Below the pieces are notes generated by a model that was not told the DNA's origin, searched no databases, and worked only from the letters and a program-made list of their open reading frames with translations. A stretch of 64,000 nt of DNA, taken from positions 151,288,153 through 151,352,152 of the forward strand of contig OY992532.1 in the NCBI GenBank assembly GCA_963921185.1. Reading direction: 5' to 3'. The translations under genes and the position numbers were made by a program. This document shows positions 1 through 11,043 of the stretch, piece after piece (the stretch's first letter is position 1; every line of letters begins with the position of its first letter). The DNA is from Dasysyrphus tricinctus (lineage: Eukaryota; Arthropoda; Insecta; Diptera; Syrphidae).

Positions 1-1
1 T

Positions 2-1123
2 GGCCAATCTACTCAGATTGCTGATACACCTGCACTTTGCGAGCCTAGAACGGAAGCTGATCTCAAGGAGATCAGCCGACTCCCTGACTGTGTGAAGGAG
101 TTGCAATCCTTCGATGGCAACCCAACTCAATATGTATCTTGGATACATAATGTAGAGGGAATCCTGAAGGATTTCGCAATTATAAGAAATAAGCCCATGT
201 ACCGCGCGATTCTGAAACACATAAGGCAAAAGATTCGCGGGAATGCGGATTCTGCCTTAGTGTCGTATAACATTTTCGACGATAACTGGGAAGAAATTAA
301 AAGAATTCTTTCCCTTCACTATGCCGACAAGCGGGATATACGAACTCTTGAGCATCAGCTCAACCAACTTTCCCAAAGGGGTTCTCGGCTCGATGAGTTT
401 TACGCGACCGTGAACCATCAGTTCTCCCTTATAATCAACAAAATAAAGACTGAGTCGTATACACAGGAAACGGTAGGCGCGTTGGTAGAAACGTATAGGA
501 ATCGAGCGTTGGATGTCTTTATAAGAGGGCTTAGTGGTGATCTGTCACGGATGATGATCGTGCAGAAACCAAGAACTCTTCCTGAAGCGTATGCTTCTTG
601 TCTGGAAATTCAGAATCTGAATTTCCGTAACCATGTTATTCATCCAACGACATATAACAATACAATTACAGCTCCCCTAAACCAAATGTCCAATTCATAC
701 AATAGACCGCTTAGTCAGCCCAGGCCAACAGTACCCCATAATCAGATATCCAAGTTGGACAGTAGACCGCCGATTCATCCTAAGCCTTATTATAAAACAG
801 GCAGGAATTATCAAAACCATCCTACGACCTCAGGTAACCCACCGAGACTTGGTCCTAAACCACACCCAAAAATGGAGGTGGATCATTCGGTCCAGACCAG
901 ACAGGTTAATTATATGAACAGACCTCAATCGAATCCATTTAAAAGGAAGGATAGGTCAGAGAACTACTCCCAATCCCAAAATGTGGGACAAAAGCAACAA
1001 AAATTGTATAACTTGCAACCGGTGGAGGAAACACCACCAGAAACTTACGATGAGGTAGTTAGTGAGAATTATGAAGATGAGGTGAATTTTATGATGGGCG
1101 CCTGTCCAGCGTACCATACATAA
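2..1123 (+). CDS. gag: Errantivirus Gag (5' partial)
   Basis: The frame is open from the first complete codon of the window to the stop at 1121, so the protein begins upstream; the GTG at 92 is not a start. The first 200 codons look like an errantivirus capsid (segments such as WIHNVEGILKDF and LDEFYATVNHQF). The last 130 codons are rich in Pro, Asn, Gln and basic residues and probably bind RNA. No CCHC knuckle is present, which is normal for errantiviruses. Gag would form the capsid-like particle. Its 3' end overlaps the pol frame, which is open in the -1 phase from at least 1081, the arrangement expected for -1 ribosomal frameshifting. Confidence 0.85.
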   Translation, partial: GQSTQIADTPALCEPRTEADLKEISRLPDCVKELQSFDGNPTQYVSWIHNVEGILKDFAIIRNKPMYRAILKHIRQKIRGNADSALVSYNIFDDNWEEIKRILSLHYADKRDIRTLEHQLNQLSQRGSRLDEFYATVNHQFSLIINKIKTESYTQETVGALVETYRNRALDVFIRGLSGDLSRMMIVQKPRTLPEAYASCLEIQNLNFRNHVIHPTTYNNTITAPLNQMSNSYNRPLSQPRPTVPHNQISKLDSRPPIHPKPYYKTGRNYQNHPTTSGNPPRLGPKPHPKMEVDHSVQTRQVNYMNRPQSNPFKRKDRSENYSQSQNVGQKQQKLYNLQPVEETPPETYDEVVSENYEDEVNFMMGACPAYHT

Positions 1124-1539
1124 ACTATATCCTCAAAGACGGAAAAGTGTTAAGCTTCCTTGTTGATACTGGGGCAAATAAGAACTTCATCGCCCCACAC
1201 GTGTCAAAAAATACCATCAGGCTAGCTCAACCCTTCGCCGTCAATTCCGCAGCCGGTAATGTGAAGATTACCGAAAAAGTAACAGGCAAATTTTTCGCTG
1301 AAATCGGAAACGACACCCCACTGACTTTCTATGTGCTCCCCGGCCTTAAGAGCTTCGATGGCATCATCGGTGACGATACGCTTAAACAACTAGAAGCCAT
1401 TATCGACCGAAAGATGAATACGCTGACATTGGCGAAAGGAATCACGATTCCTCTGAGGGATAAAATTTCCTCAGAAGTTAATACCATGCTTGATAGGGAA
1501 ATTCCTGAGAACGTCCGAAAAAGACTTCTGAAATCATAA
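1081..1539 (+). CDS. pol: Errantivirus Pol, protease segment
   Basis: This frame lies in the -1 phase relative to gag and overlaps its end. It encodes a retropepsin: the active-site motif LVDTGANKNFI sits at about 1156-1188 and a conserved IIGDD stretch at about 1360. The enzyme would cleave Gag and Pol. The frame stops at 1537-1539, but homologous-looking sequence continues without a gap in the next phase (around 1530-1542), so protease and RT were almost certainly one frame that has suffered a one-base-type frameshift here. GTG at 1147 is not a credible start. Confidence 0.75.
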   Translation, partial: GEFYDGRLSSVPYINYILKDGKVLSFLVDTGANKNFIAPHVSKNTIRLAQPFAVNSAAGNVKITEKVTGKFFAEIGNDTPLTFYVLPGLKSFDGIIGDDTLKQLEAIIDRKMNTLTLAKGITIPLRDKISSEVNTMLDREIPENVRKRLLKS

Positions 1540-1541
1540 GA

Positions 1542-4424
1542 AAACACGGTAAACTTTTCACATCTCTTGATGCGAATGAGTTAGTGAAAACCACAGTGAG
1601 GGCAGAAATAAGGACTAGTACTAACGAACCAATCTACACGAAGAGCTATCCTTATCCTCCCTGCATGAGAGAAGTAGTGGAGAATGAGATTAAGGATCTT
1701 CTAGCAGAAGGCATAATACGTCCTTCAAGAAGTCCTTACAACTCACCAATCTGGGTGGTTCCAAAGAAACCTAAACCCTCAGGCGAAAAACAGTATCGCA
1801 TGGTAATAGACTTCAAACGTCTTAACCTCGTGACGATTGCTGATGCCTACCCGATTCCTGATATTAACTCCACACTAGCGAGTCTGGGGAATGCCAAGTA
1901 CTTTACCACCTTAGACTTGACTTCTGGTTTTCACCAAATACCGATGTTGGAATCAGATATCCCGAAAACTGCTTTTTCGACGATGAACGGGAAGTACGAG
2001 TGGCTGAGACTTCCATTCGGTCTCAAAAATGCCCCCGCAATCTTCCAAAGGATGATCGATGACGTTTTAAAAGAATTCATCGGTAAGATATGTTACGTCT
2101 ACATTGACGACATAGTCATCTTTGGAGGTAGCGTTGAGGAAATGCTGAGTAACATTGAGACTATACTCTCCAGATTAGGTGAGGTAAATCTCAAAGTGAA
2201 CTTGGAAAAGACATCATTCCTCAAAACGGAAGTAGAGTTTTTAGGGTATATAATAACGCCTGATGGTATACGGGCTGACCCTAAAAAGATAGATTCCATC
2301 CAGAAAATACTCCCTCCAGATAATCTTAAGGAGCTGAAAAGTTTTTTGGGCCTTACTTCATATTACAGGAAGTTCATTCGGGACTATGCGAAGATCGCAA
2401 AACCCCTCACGAACCTCACGAGGGGAAATAATGCGCAAGTTAAGGCCAATCAATCAAAGCGTGTGCCAATCGAACTGAACCAGGAAGCATTACAAGCATT
2501 CCAAGATCTTAAGGACTTGCTTACATCTTCTGAAGTTTTGGCTTTCCCTGACTTTGAGAAAACATTCAACTTAACCACAGACGCTTCAGATTATGCGATT
2601 GGGGCTGTATTGTCACAGGAACATTCGGGCCTCGATAAGCCAATTGCGTTCATCTCTAGGTCTCTAAACAAAACTGAAGAAAATTTTGCGACCAATGAAA
2701 AAGAGATGCTGGCTATCGTGTGGGCTCTCGATAACCTTCGTTCCTACGTCTATGGGGCAAAAAAGATACGCATCCACACTGACCATCAACCGTTGACCTT
2801 TGCATTGGGGAATCGTAACTTTAATGCAAAACTCAAGAGGTGGAAGTCACGGATAGAAGAGTACAACTATGAGCTGGTTTATAAACCCGGTAAATCAAAC
2901 ATAGTTGCAGATGCTCTATCAAGGCTCAAAACCGAGGTTAATCACTTGTCTGACTCAGTGAACATTGAGACAGCACAAAGTTTTAATATCGGTGAGCAAG
3001 GTTCCGAGACGGATACGGCTAGTGATGGTCATGGAGGCGAGGAAAACAAATCTATTACAGAATCAGCAACCGAAGAAAACAGATCTATTACAGAATCAGC
3101 AACCGAAGAAAGCAGGTCTATAACAGAAACAGCAAGCGAAGAACGATCGTCTCTAGGTACAATGCATAGTGCTGATCAAGACAGCACCGATCTGATTCCT
3201 CATATAGAGGCACCGTTGAATGTGTTTCGTAATCAGATAGTCATAAATATAGGAAAGGGAATAGAGGCTCACGTGGAACCTCATCCTGGTTACCATCGTC
3301 ACTTTGTGGGAGTACGAAATCCTACAAAACAAGATCTTATCAGGATTCTTAAAGCAAGATTGAGACCCAACATTTTAAACGGGATTAAAATTCCTGAACC
3401 ATATTTAGCTCTTCTTCAAGAAACCTATTTAGAAAATTTTGTGACTTACAAACTCCGTGTTGAGGATGTGACGAATCCAAATCGTGTTCTTACATTGATT
3501 ATGGAGGAGCACAAAAGAGCACACCGCAATGCAAGAGAGAATAAAGAACAACTTTTGGAAAAATATTATTTCCCTAGGATGTTCAGCCTTGTTAAAAAAT
3601 ATACCAAGACTTGTGAGGTGTGCAAGCTCAACAAGTACGATAGGCATCCCGTTAGCCCTGAATTACAAGCGACACCTATCCCCTCATATCCTTGTGAAAT
3701 CTTACATTTGGATATTGTGGAAATCCAAAATGAAAAATTTATAAGCTGTATTGACAAATTCTCGAAGTTTGGTAAGTTATTCCACATAAAAAATCGATCA
3801 GTACTTCATCTAAGGGACAAAATTACAAAAATTTTGCACTATTTTACAGTTCCGAAAATCTTGGTAACTGACAACGAAAGAAGTTTCCTAAGCCCCATAG
3901 TACTCAATTTTATAAATATGCTAGGTATAAAACTGTACCGTACCCCTGTTCATCGTAGCGAGGTAAACGGACAGGTAGAGAGACTCCATTCCACAATATT
4001 AGAAATTTTCAGATGCCTTAAGGCAGAGTACAAGGGCCTACGACTCAAAGAGTTAATAAACATAGCCGTGGATAGGTATAATAATTCTATTCATTCGGTT
4101 ACCGGGAAAAAACCGAGTGATATATTTTTCAACCAATATCAGAGGATAAACTACCAAAATCTAGTTGACTTCCGAAACAAGGTAAATAGGGAATTAAAGG
4201 GTGAAATTATGAGGAAACAAAAAACCAACAATTCCAGAAGAAACGAAAAGCGATCCAAACCTAGGAAATATCAAAAAGGTGATATCGTTTACGCAAGGAT
4301 CAAAGGTATCCAAGCTAAGAACAAACCTATATTTCGGAAAGAGGTTGTAGAAAAGGACAACAAGGTAACAATCACTACAGTGAGTGGCCGAAAAATCCAC
4401 AAAACTCATTTAAGAAATGTTTAA
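1542..4424 (+). CDS. pol: Errantivirus Pol: reverse transcriptase, RNase H, integrase
   Basis: Numbering from codon 1584, RT carries the palm motif YVYIDD at about residue 172. RNase H follows with TDASDYAIGAVL near 331 and TDHQPL near 400. Integrase has an H-H-C-C zinc domain (residues about 641-685, ending CEVCKLNK) and the D,D,E core at DIVEI (about 709), TDNERS (about 762) and the Glu of NGQVERL (about 797). Between RNase H and integrase there are three copies of an 11-residue Glu/Ser/Thr repeat. The protein copies RNA to DNA and integrates it. Once joined to the protease, the frame is now separate because of a frameshift just upstream. All catalytic motifs that I checked are present. Confidence 0.9.
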   Translation, partial: KHGKLFTSLDANELVKTTVRAEIRTSTNEPIYTKSYPYPPCMREVVENEIKDLLAEGIIRPSRSPYNSPIWVVPKKPKPSGEKQYRMVIDFKRLNLVTIADAYPIPDINSTLASLGNAKYFTTLDLTSGFHQIPMLESDIPKTAFSTMNGKYEWLRLPFGLKNAPAIFQRMIDDVLKEFIGKICYVYIDDIVIFGGSVEEMLSNIETILSRLGEVNLKVNLEKTSFLKTEVEFLGYIITPDGIRADPKKIDSIQKILPPDNLKELKSFLGLTSYYRKFIRDYAKIAKPLTNLTRGNNAQVKANQSKRVPIELNQEALQAFQDLKDLLTSSEVLAFPDFEKTFNLTTDASDYAIGAVLSQEHSGLDKPIAFISRSLNKTEENFATNEKEMLAIVWALDNLRSYVYGAKKIRIHTDHQPLTFALGNRNFNAKLKRWKSRIEEYNYELVYKPGKSNIVADALSRLKTEVNHLSDSVNIETAQSFNIGEQGSETDTASDGHGGEENKSITESATEENRSITESATEESRSITETASEERSSLGTMHSADQDSTDLIPHIEAPLNVFRNQIVINIGKGIEAHVEPHPGYHRHFVGVRNPTKQDLIRILKARLRPNILNGIKIPEPYLALLQETYLENFVTYKLRVEDVTNPNRVLTLIMEEHKRAHRNARENKEQLLEKYYFPRMFSLVKKYTKTCEVCKLNKYDRHPVSPELQATPIPSYPCEILHLDIVEIQNEKFISCIDKFSKFGKLFHIKNRSVLHLRDKITKILHYFTVPKILVTDNERSFLSPIVLNFINMLGIKLYRTPVHRSEVNGQVERLHSTILEIFRCLKAEYKGLRLKELINIAVDRYNNSIHSVTGKKPSDIFFNQYQRINYQNLVDFRNKVNRELKGEIMRKQKTNNSRRNEKRSKPRKYQKGDIVYARIKGIQAKNKPIFRKEVVEKDNKVTITTVSGRKIHKTHLRNV

Positions 4425-4898
4425 AAAACTAAATGATGAAAATGAGTTTTCAAAAAAAGGGGGGTGTATGCACAGCACTTTCACAATGCACCTACCTTTA
4501 TTCACTTGACATTATAAGTATATACATACAATACCTATTTAAAATTTTTTAAATCTGTTTCCTTGGCTTAATTTGAATTTAATTATTTTACATACAGGAA
4601 ACATTATAGGAAAATAAACGAAAAAAATATATTTTAACTTTTATTTGTTAATTACAATCTAAAACATAGATTAATTATATTTTCATTTTTAATTAAATCT
4701 TATCTGTTAATTCTAACCTTAGACTTAAATTAATCATATTTCTTAAAATTTAATTCTTATTTGTAACAATATAAATGTTCTCCTTAAGGCGTAGTATAAT
4801 ATTTTAAATGGTAATTAAAGTAATGATGAAACGAATTCTTGCTTCTTTTTTCATTTACTGATGAAGTTCCACTTTTGCATCACTATATCTCAGCATAA
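4425..4898 (+). other. Pol-env spacer, AT-rich, no gene seen
   Basis: About 470 bases between the pol stop and the open env frame hold no coding signal. They start with a purine tract at 4452-4464 followed directly by TG, then run through A/T-rich sequence. Confidence 0.6.
4452..4464 (+). promoter_or_regulatory. Internal polypurine-tract-like run between pol and env
   Basis: Seven A followed by six G, immediately followed by TGTATG, looks like a plus-strand primer tract plus the start of a TG-type LTR. It lies about 30 bases after the pol stop, where an env-less Ty3/Gypsy element would have its real tract. The functional tract of this element is the one at 6422-6432. Whether the inner run is used is unknown. 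Confidence 0.4.
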
Positions 4899-6383
4899 GC
4901 CTACACTGAGGTCTTAGTTACCCCAGAAGCAAAAAGAATATTTTTTATTTTAATACATATTCCTAGATTTACTTTCCTAACCACAGTCCAAGCACTCCAA
5001 ATTTTCGACTATAAGGCACCGATAGTCTCCTTGAAAGAAGGAAAAGGATGGATCGTTGATGGTAGTTTCAAATTGGTACATACTATTGACCTAGCGGAAT
5101 TCCAAAATCTTGTGGATGGTGTGAGCGACGCCATAAAAAACAATGTTAAGGACGAAGACAGAAAACGCGTGATAGAGTTTCACTTGCGACAGATAAAGGA
5201 CCGCCTCAATTTGCTCAAGGGCAAATCGCAGAGGAAAACGAGGTCTATCGACTGGATTGGAACAGCCTGGAAGTGGGTAGCTGGAAATCCCGATGCCACT
5301 GACTGGAACAAAGTCCTACAAAGCCAAGAAGCAATCATCGAGAATAATAACCACCAATACAGGGTTAATGAGAAACTCTTTGGAATCACAAAGGACATCA
5401 CACGAAAGATCAACTTAGTGATTGAGCGATATGAGAAAAATATCATGGACACCATTTCTGGAAAATTCGAACAAGATGCCTTAGACGAAATCATTACCGT
5501 TAAAGGTGAGATAAATGAGATTGTTCGGGCTTGCCAAATGGCTAAAAGTGGCTTGATCAATACGAATCTTCTTGATACCGAAGAAATCAATTCAATTATC
5601 AATGAACTGGAAACACTTCCCTATGCCAACGAGATAGAAGCAATCGAGTATGGCACACCATCAATTTTCTCCAATGGATCGATGCTGCTTTATATCATTT
5701 CAATGCCAAAAGTTGGAAAAGAGGAATACAACCTGCTGATAACAAGACCATCAGTTCTTGAAGGGAAGCAATTAGACCTGAAATTTAAAAAGATGCTCAT
5801 CAACCACAAAGTAACGTACGGGGTAGTAGCTAGCTGTATGACGATTAACAACTACACAATATGTGAGGACAAGTCTCTTGAGAAGGTTCCCGAAGATACC
5901 TGCGTAGCCCGATTACTTAAGGGAGGACACGCAGCTTGTACCTTTCACACGAGGATCGAAGAGGTCATCGAATTAATTAAGGAGGACACAATTTTTGTCA
6001 CAAACTTCAAGGGTGACTTAACCTCTAATAATTTTTCAAGATCTCTTTCAGGCACATATATAATTCAACTTGCAAACGAGACTATCCAATTGAGGGACAG
6101 GACATTTTCCAGTTCTATCACTACATCCCTACAAGCGCTACCTCCAGCGCTAATGAACATCACCAATCGTGATCGAAGGATTGACTTGGGATTCGTACAT
6201 GACCTCAGCGTCAAAAACATAGAGCGTCTAGGTAACTTAACCCAAGAATTTAAAATTTCTATACTTACAGAGACTGTCATCCTTGTTTCGGGGGCGTTTG
6301 TCGTTTTGACTATTTGGCGGAAGATCTACGCCAAACCAAACATCCCAACGATTTTATCTCCAAACCTACGAGCCACAATCTAG
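4899..6383 (+). CDS. env: Errantivirus Env-like fusion glycoprotein
   Basis: The frame is open from 4899, after an in-frame TAA, to the stop at 6381, and has no ATG near its beginning; the TTG at 5031 is internal. Errantivirus Env is made from a spliced mRNA that brings its AUG from upstream, and CAG acceptor candidates lie near 4926 and 4986. A hydrophobic stretch encoded at about 4938-4985 could be the signal peptide. A basic cleavage site (RKTR, codons near 5236-5247) precedes a hydrophobic fusion-peptide-like segment, then helical regions, several N-x-S/T sites, Cys residues, and a transmembrane helix near 6265-6320. The fold class is that of baculovirus F-like proteins. No internal stop was seen, but the upstream exon is outside the window. 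Confidence 0.8.
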   Translation, partial: AYTEVLVTPEAKRIFFILIHIPRFTFLTTVQALQIFDYKAPIVSLKEGKGWIVDGSFKLVHTIDLAEFQNLVDGVSDAIKNNVKDEDRKRVIEFHLRQIKDRLNLLKGKSQRKTRSIDWIGTAWKWVAGNPDATDWNKVLQSQEAIIENNNHQYRVNEKLFGITKDITRKINLVIERYEKNIMDTISGKFEQDALDEIITVKGEINEIVRACQMAKSGLINTNLLDTEEINSIINELETLPYANEIEAIEYGTPSIFSNGSMLLYIISMPKVGKEEYNLLITRPSVLEGKQLDLKFKKMLINHKVTYGVVASCMTINNYTICEDKSLEKVPEDTCVARLLKGGHAACTFHTRIEEVIELIKEDTIFVTNFKGDLTSNNFSRSLSGTYIIQLANETIQLRDRTFSSSITTSLQALPPALMNITNRDRRIDLGFVHDLSVKNIERLGNLTQEFKISILTETVILVSGAFVVLTIWRKIYAKPNIPTILSPNLRATI

Positions 6384-6421
6384 CCATGACGTCACTCACG
6401 ATCTACGGGTCGTAGATTTTC

Positions 6422-6432
6422 AAAGGGGGAGG
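6422..6432 (+). promoter_or_regulatory. Polypurine tract of the errantivirus
   Basis: AAAGGGGGAGG sits directly before the LTR start AGTTAG, the expected place for plus-strand DNA priming. Confidence 0.8.
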
Positions 6433-6732
6433 AGTTAGCACCATCCAATACGCACCGCCTTAGGCATGTGCTAACCTGTTTCAGCTGAGTCATCATAATT
6501 GCAGTTCACACGAATACCAAAGGGGATTGAACTTCGGCAATGCATGCGCCGGTTATTTGATGCTCAATTGCATTATTGAATGGGTCAGCGATATTCGATG
6601 GGAAGCAATGCGTGGACAGGAAAGCTGGGCTTAGTTTTAAGAAAATGAATTTAATTGTATTCCGACCTCCGAATAGCTTAGACACATTTCCATTTAATTT
6701 AATAAAGATTATTATAACGTGCTGAATTTACT
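6433..6732 (+). repeat. 3' LTR of the errantivirus
   Basis: It begins AGTTAGCACC right after the polypurine tract, contains AATAAA at about 6699-6705 and ends near an ACT at 6730-6732, giving AGT...ACT termini. The length is about 300 bp. The matching 5' LTR is outside the window, so the right border cannot be verified here. Confidence 0.65.
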
Positions 6733-6821
6733 TGTTTGAATAGTAAGTCGAACCGTTGGGCCAGCCCATAGGGCTGGCGTTCGCGTTTTTTTTAACATCC
6801 TCGGAAAGGATGTTTCTAACT
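6733..6821. other. Short block with two perfect stem-loops beside the triplet array
   Basis: Between the LTR and the (TTG)n array lie two perfect inverted repeats. The first has an 8-bp stem, GCCAGCCC / GGGCTGGC with ATA loop (6760-6778). The second has a 7-bp stem, AACATCC / GGATGTT (6794-6814). A T8 run lies between them. I do not recognise the element they belong to; they could be the 3' end of a retroposon whose tail seeded the TTG array. Confidence 0.5.
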
Positions 6822-8373
<1,552 letters not shown>

Positions 8374-8403
8374 GAAGTCGTGAATTCAAAAAAGAAATTG
8401 TTT

Positions 8404-8709
8404 TTATTTGTTGACCCAGAAGCCCACAAATAAACCAACAAATTGAATCTTCTGAGTTAATTTAGCAAAGTCCACATTGTTTTTGGCCAGAAAATCGATC
8501 CCTCCCTCACCCAAACAACTCAAACTTGCTCCACTATCGAGCAATCCTAACATCGTCTCACCAAAGATCTTTACACAAGCGTAAGGTCGAGGATCTTCTA
8601 CGCTACACAAAGTTGTGGCTTCAATCGACCTGTACTCTAGCTTCTTGTTTCCGAACTTCTCACGTATTTTGAGCACTTTTTCTGTAACAGATGTTTTTGT
8701 CTCTTTTGT
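8404..8709 (-). pseudogene. Aspartic protease fragment of the Gypsy-type element
   Basis: About 80 codons read as a retropepsin N-terminal half. The active site LLDSGASLSCLG is at about 8509-8544 and an upstream segment TLCSVEDPRPYACV is typical of retroelement proteases. After about codon NNVDFAKLTQKIQ the similarity fades into a short unrelated stretch and then the CAA array, so the C-terminal half with the flap and all of RT are lost. In an intact element this enzyme would mature Gag and Pol. Confidence 0.75.
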
Positions 8710-8814
8710 GCCGAAAATTCTATCGTAATTTTACTGGGGTTTTGGCTCTTTAAGTATAAAGGTGGAATTTTTAATCGTCATATCGTCTTGTATTGTCTAA
8801 ATCTTTTGGGGTTT

Positions 8815-10350
8815 CTATTGGTTGTCCGATTTCTGGTTTTTCGAGCAGTTCAACCTGGACATGGGGCTGCCCCTCGGGTCGTTTCCCGAACATTTTGGGC
8901 ATTGGGGAACGGTGGTGTTTTCGTAGCCACATTTATAGCAAAATAAGTTCCTTTGCGGAACTTGACATTCGAAATATGTGTGCCCTTTCTCCTTGCAGTT
9001 TAAGCAAACCAGATTTCGAACGTCTCTGTTCGCATTGAATGCTTCAAGGCTTGAACTAATCTCATCAGGGTGCTCTACTAACTCCAGCTCGGAAACGTTT
9101 CTTCGTGTTGTCGTTGTTTGTGGTTGTTGGCTGGAACCTGGGCCTTTGTGAGCTAGTATCTTTGTTGTTAAGATATTTTTCAATGTTCCTACAAACATAC
9201 ACCATTTCGGATAAACTGTTTGTACTGAACGTGATGAGCAGCTCGCCCATTCGCCTCTTAACGTTGAGTTTCAACAATTTAACCAACTCGTTTGGCTGTT
9301 TCGGAATCCGTAGTCGACTGTTAAGCTCCTGAATTGCCGAGTAAAAATCATCAAATGACTCGGAGGGTTGTTGACATCTGTCAAAAAGTTTCCTCGACAA
9401 CTCAGAGTCAGTATCTAGACTACGGTATTGCTCTATTAAAGCCAGTTTAAGAGTGTCCCAATTGGCGTTTGGGTTGGATTTTAGGTACATCCAAAACCAG
9501 TTTACAACGGACCCAGAAACAAAATGATGAAAATTGGTAACTATCTCTTCCCAACTAACACTATTTGAACTTCGCAACCTATTTAGCCTGAAGAGGAAGT
9601 CGTCCACAGTCATTTGCTTCCCGTCGAATTTCAACCCCCATTTATGAAAATGGTGGTATCTATTCGCGGATGTTAAAGGAGCATTATTAAACGTGGTCCC
9701 TAGAGTATGACTCAACGATAAGTTGTTCAACTCACGCAAAAACTCGTCAGCGTTGTTCGTTGGCCTCTGATTCGTGGGGTAAGTTGTTGACTCATGCTGT
9801 GGGCTGGAGCTGTCGTGGGATTTGGGAGTGTGGTATCAGTGTTGACATAATTTGGAGGATTTCTCCGTTCAGCATTAAAAAAGGTGTTAACCGGTGTATT
9901 TCACTGTCCTGCGAACCGAGGTGGGGTTGCATCAGGCGTAATATTCGCCAAAGTTTGGCGCACTATGTTTGCAGCCTGATCTTGCAAGAAAACCCTACTC
10001 CGTTCAGCTTCCGCTCTGAGAAATTCCATCTCTTTAACGTGGTTTAAACCTATCGCTGCCGTCACCACTTCCTCGATGTAATCGGTAAGGATCTCATCTT
10101 CCTCTGTCTCTTCCCTAACCGTATCACTCGGATCACTCCCGCTTTCCACAGACTCTTTCTGATTCAAAGCTTGATTACTCTCTTCTTCATTTTGTGCTAC
10201 TAGTGCCGCTGCTCCCTCCTTTTCACCTTGCTCTCCTGAAGAACTCCTAATAGCTTCCATTAAATTGGCGTTTTGCGTAAGCGCATTTGGATTACTTCGC
10301 AAGATCTCCCGCTTACGGAACTCCGATAAGGATAACCTGCGTCTCGGCAT
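8815..10350 (-). pseudogene. Gag of the Gypsy-type element (frameshifted)
   Basis: The ATG at 10350 starts MPRRRLSLSEF. An acidic Glu/Ser-rich N-terminal part and a helical segment (10390-9901 region) are followed in another phase by a capsid-like domain (9739-9110; FHHFVSGSVVNWFW, LFDRCQQPSESFDDFY). A third phase (about 9110-8815) carries two zinc knuckles, CLNCKEKGHTYFEC and CYKCG...CPKC. The two phase changes (near 9740-9900 and near 9105) mean that no full-length Gag can be made. The domain order is the standard one for a Ty3/Gypsy Gag with nucleocapsid. Confidence 0.8.
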
Positions 10351-10911
10351 CTTTTTACCAAAATACAACAAACACGAAATTCTCAAATTCAAAAGAACAG
10401 ATACAAAATCCTTGGACCCGAAATTTCAAATATAGGATTAGAGTGAAACTAAAACCATATAGCTGAATTGAAATATCAAAAGTAGCATATAGAAAAATTC
10501 AAGGTTATTTAAACGAAAACCAGAAACTAAAAATTTAAAGTTTGAAATGATTCCAAATAACTTCAATGAAACCACAAACTTTTTCAAAAATGAAAGAAAA
10601 TTAAGAAAAAATATTTTTGAAGACAAACGAAAAATTAAGTAAATCTAGTAGGTGTATTACCCAAAATAAAATATTAATTTCGCCACTTACTAAATGAAAA
10701 CGAAACAAATAGTTAAATGAAACTAAAGAAAAAAAAGGAATCTGAAGTTGAAAATTGGGTTTTAATATCGGATTCAAAAATTCAAAAAAATGAAAAGTTT
10801 TTGAAAGTAAATAGAAATGTAACAAAAAAAGGTATATAAAGTTTCAAAAATAAGGAAAACTTTTTCGTAATCTAAAAAACCTTTCCAAAATTTCAAAACA
10901 AAAAATTATTT
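10351..10911 (-). other. Leader of the Gypsy-type element, A/T-rich, no gene
   Basis: Low-complexity A-rich sequence (on the + strand many AAATTTC/GAAA runs) upstream of the gag ATG. I see no coding potential; the short open frames are chance products. Confidence 0.6.
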
Positions 10912-11043
10912 GTGATAAAAAATTATTTATTTGTATTTGTATTTATAGATTTCAAGAACATAAGTATATTAAAACATAGTGTCTTATTTCTTATACTTTG
11001 TACAATATAGGTTATAAACTGAAATTAAAAAAACAAAATCGAT

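Larger units (their letters stand above)
1..6732 (+). mobile_element. Errantivirus (Ty3/Gypsy with env), 5' part outside window
   Basis: Gag, protease, RT-RNase H-integrase and Env follow one another on the + strand, ending in a polypurine tract and an LTR that starts AGTTAG. This order, a gag without a zinc knuckle, and LTRs beginning AGTTA are typical of insect errantiviruses (gypsy, 17.6, 297, ZAM relatives). The 5' LTR, primer site and start of gag lie before the window. Pol is split by a frameshift between protease and RT, so this copy is probably not autonomous. The right border at about 6732 is set by an AGT...ACT end pairing and is uncertain by a few bases. Confidence 0.9.
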
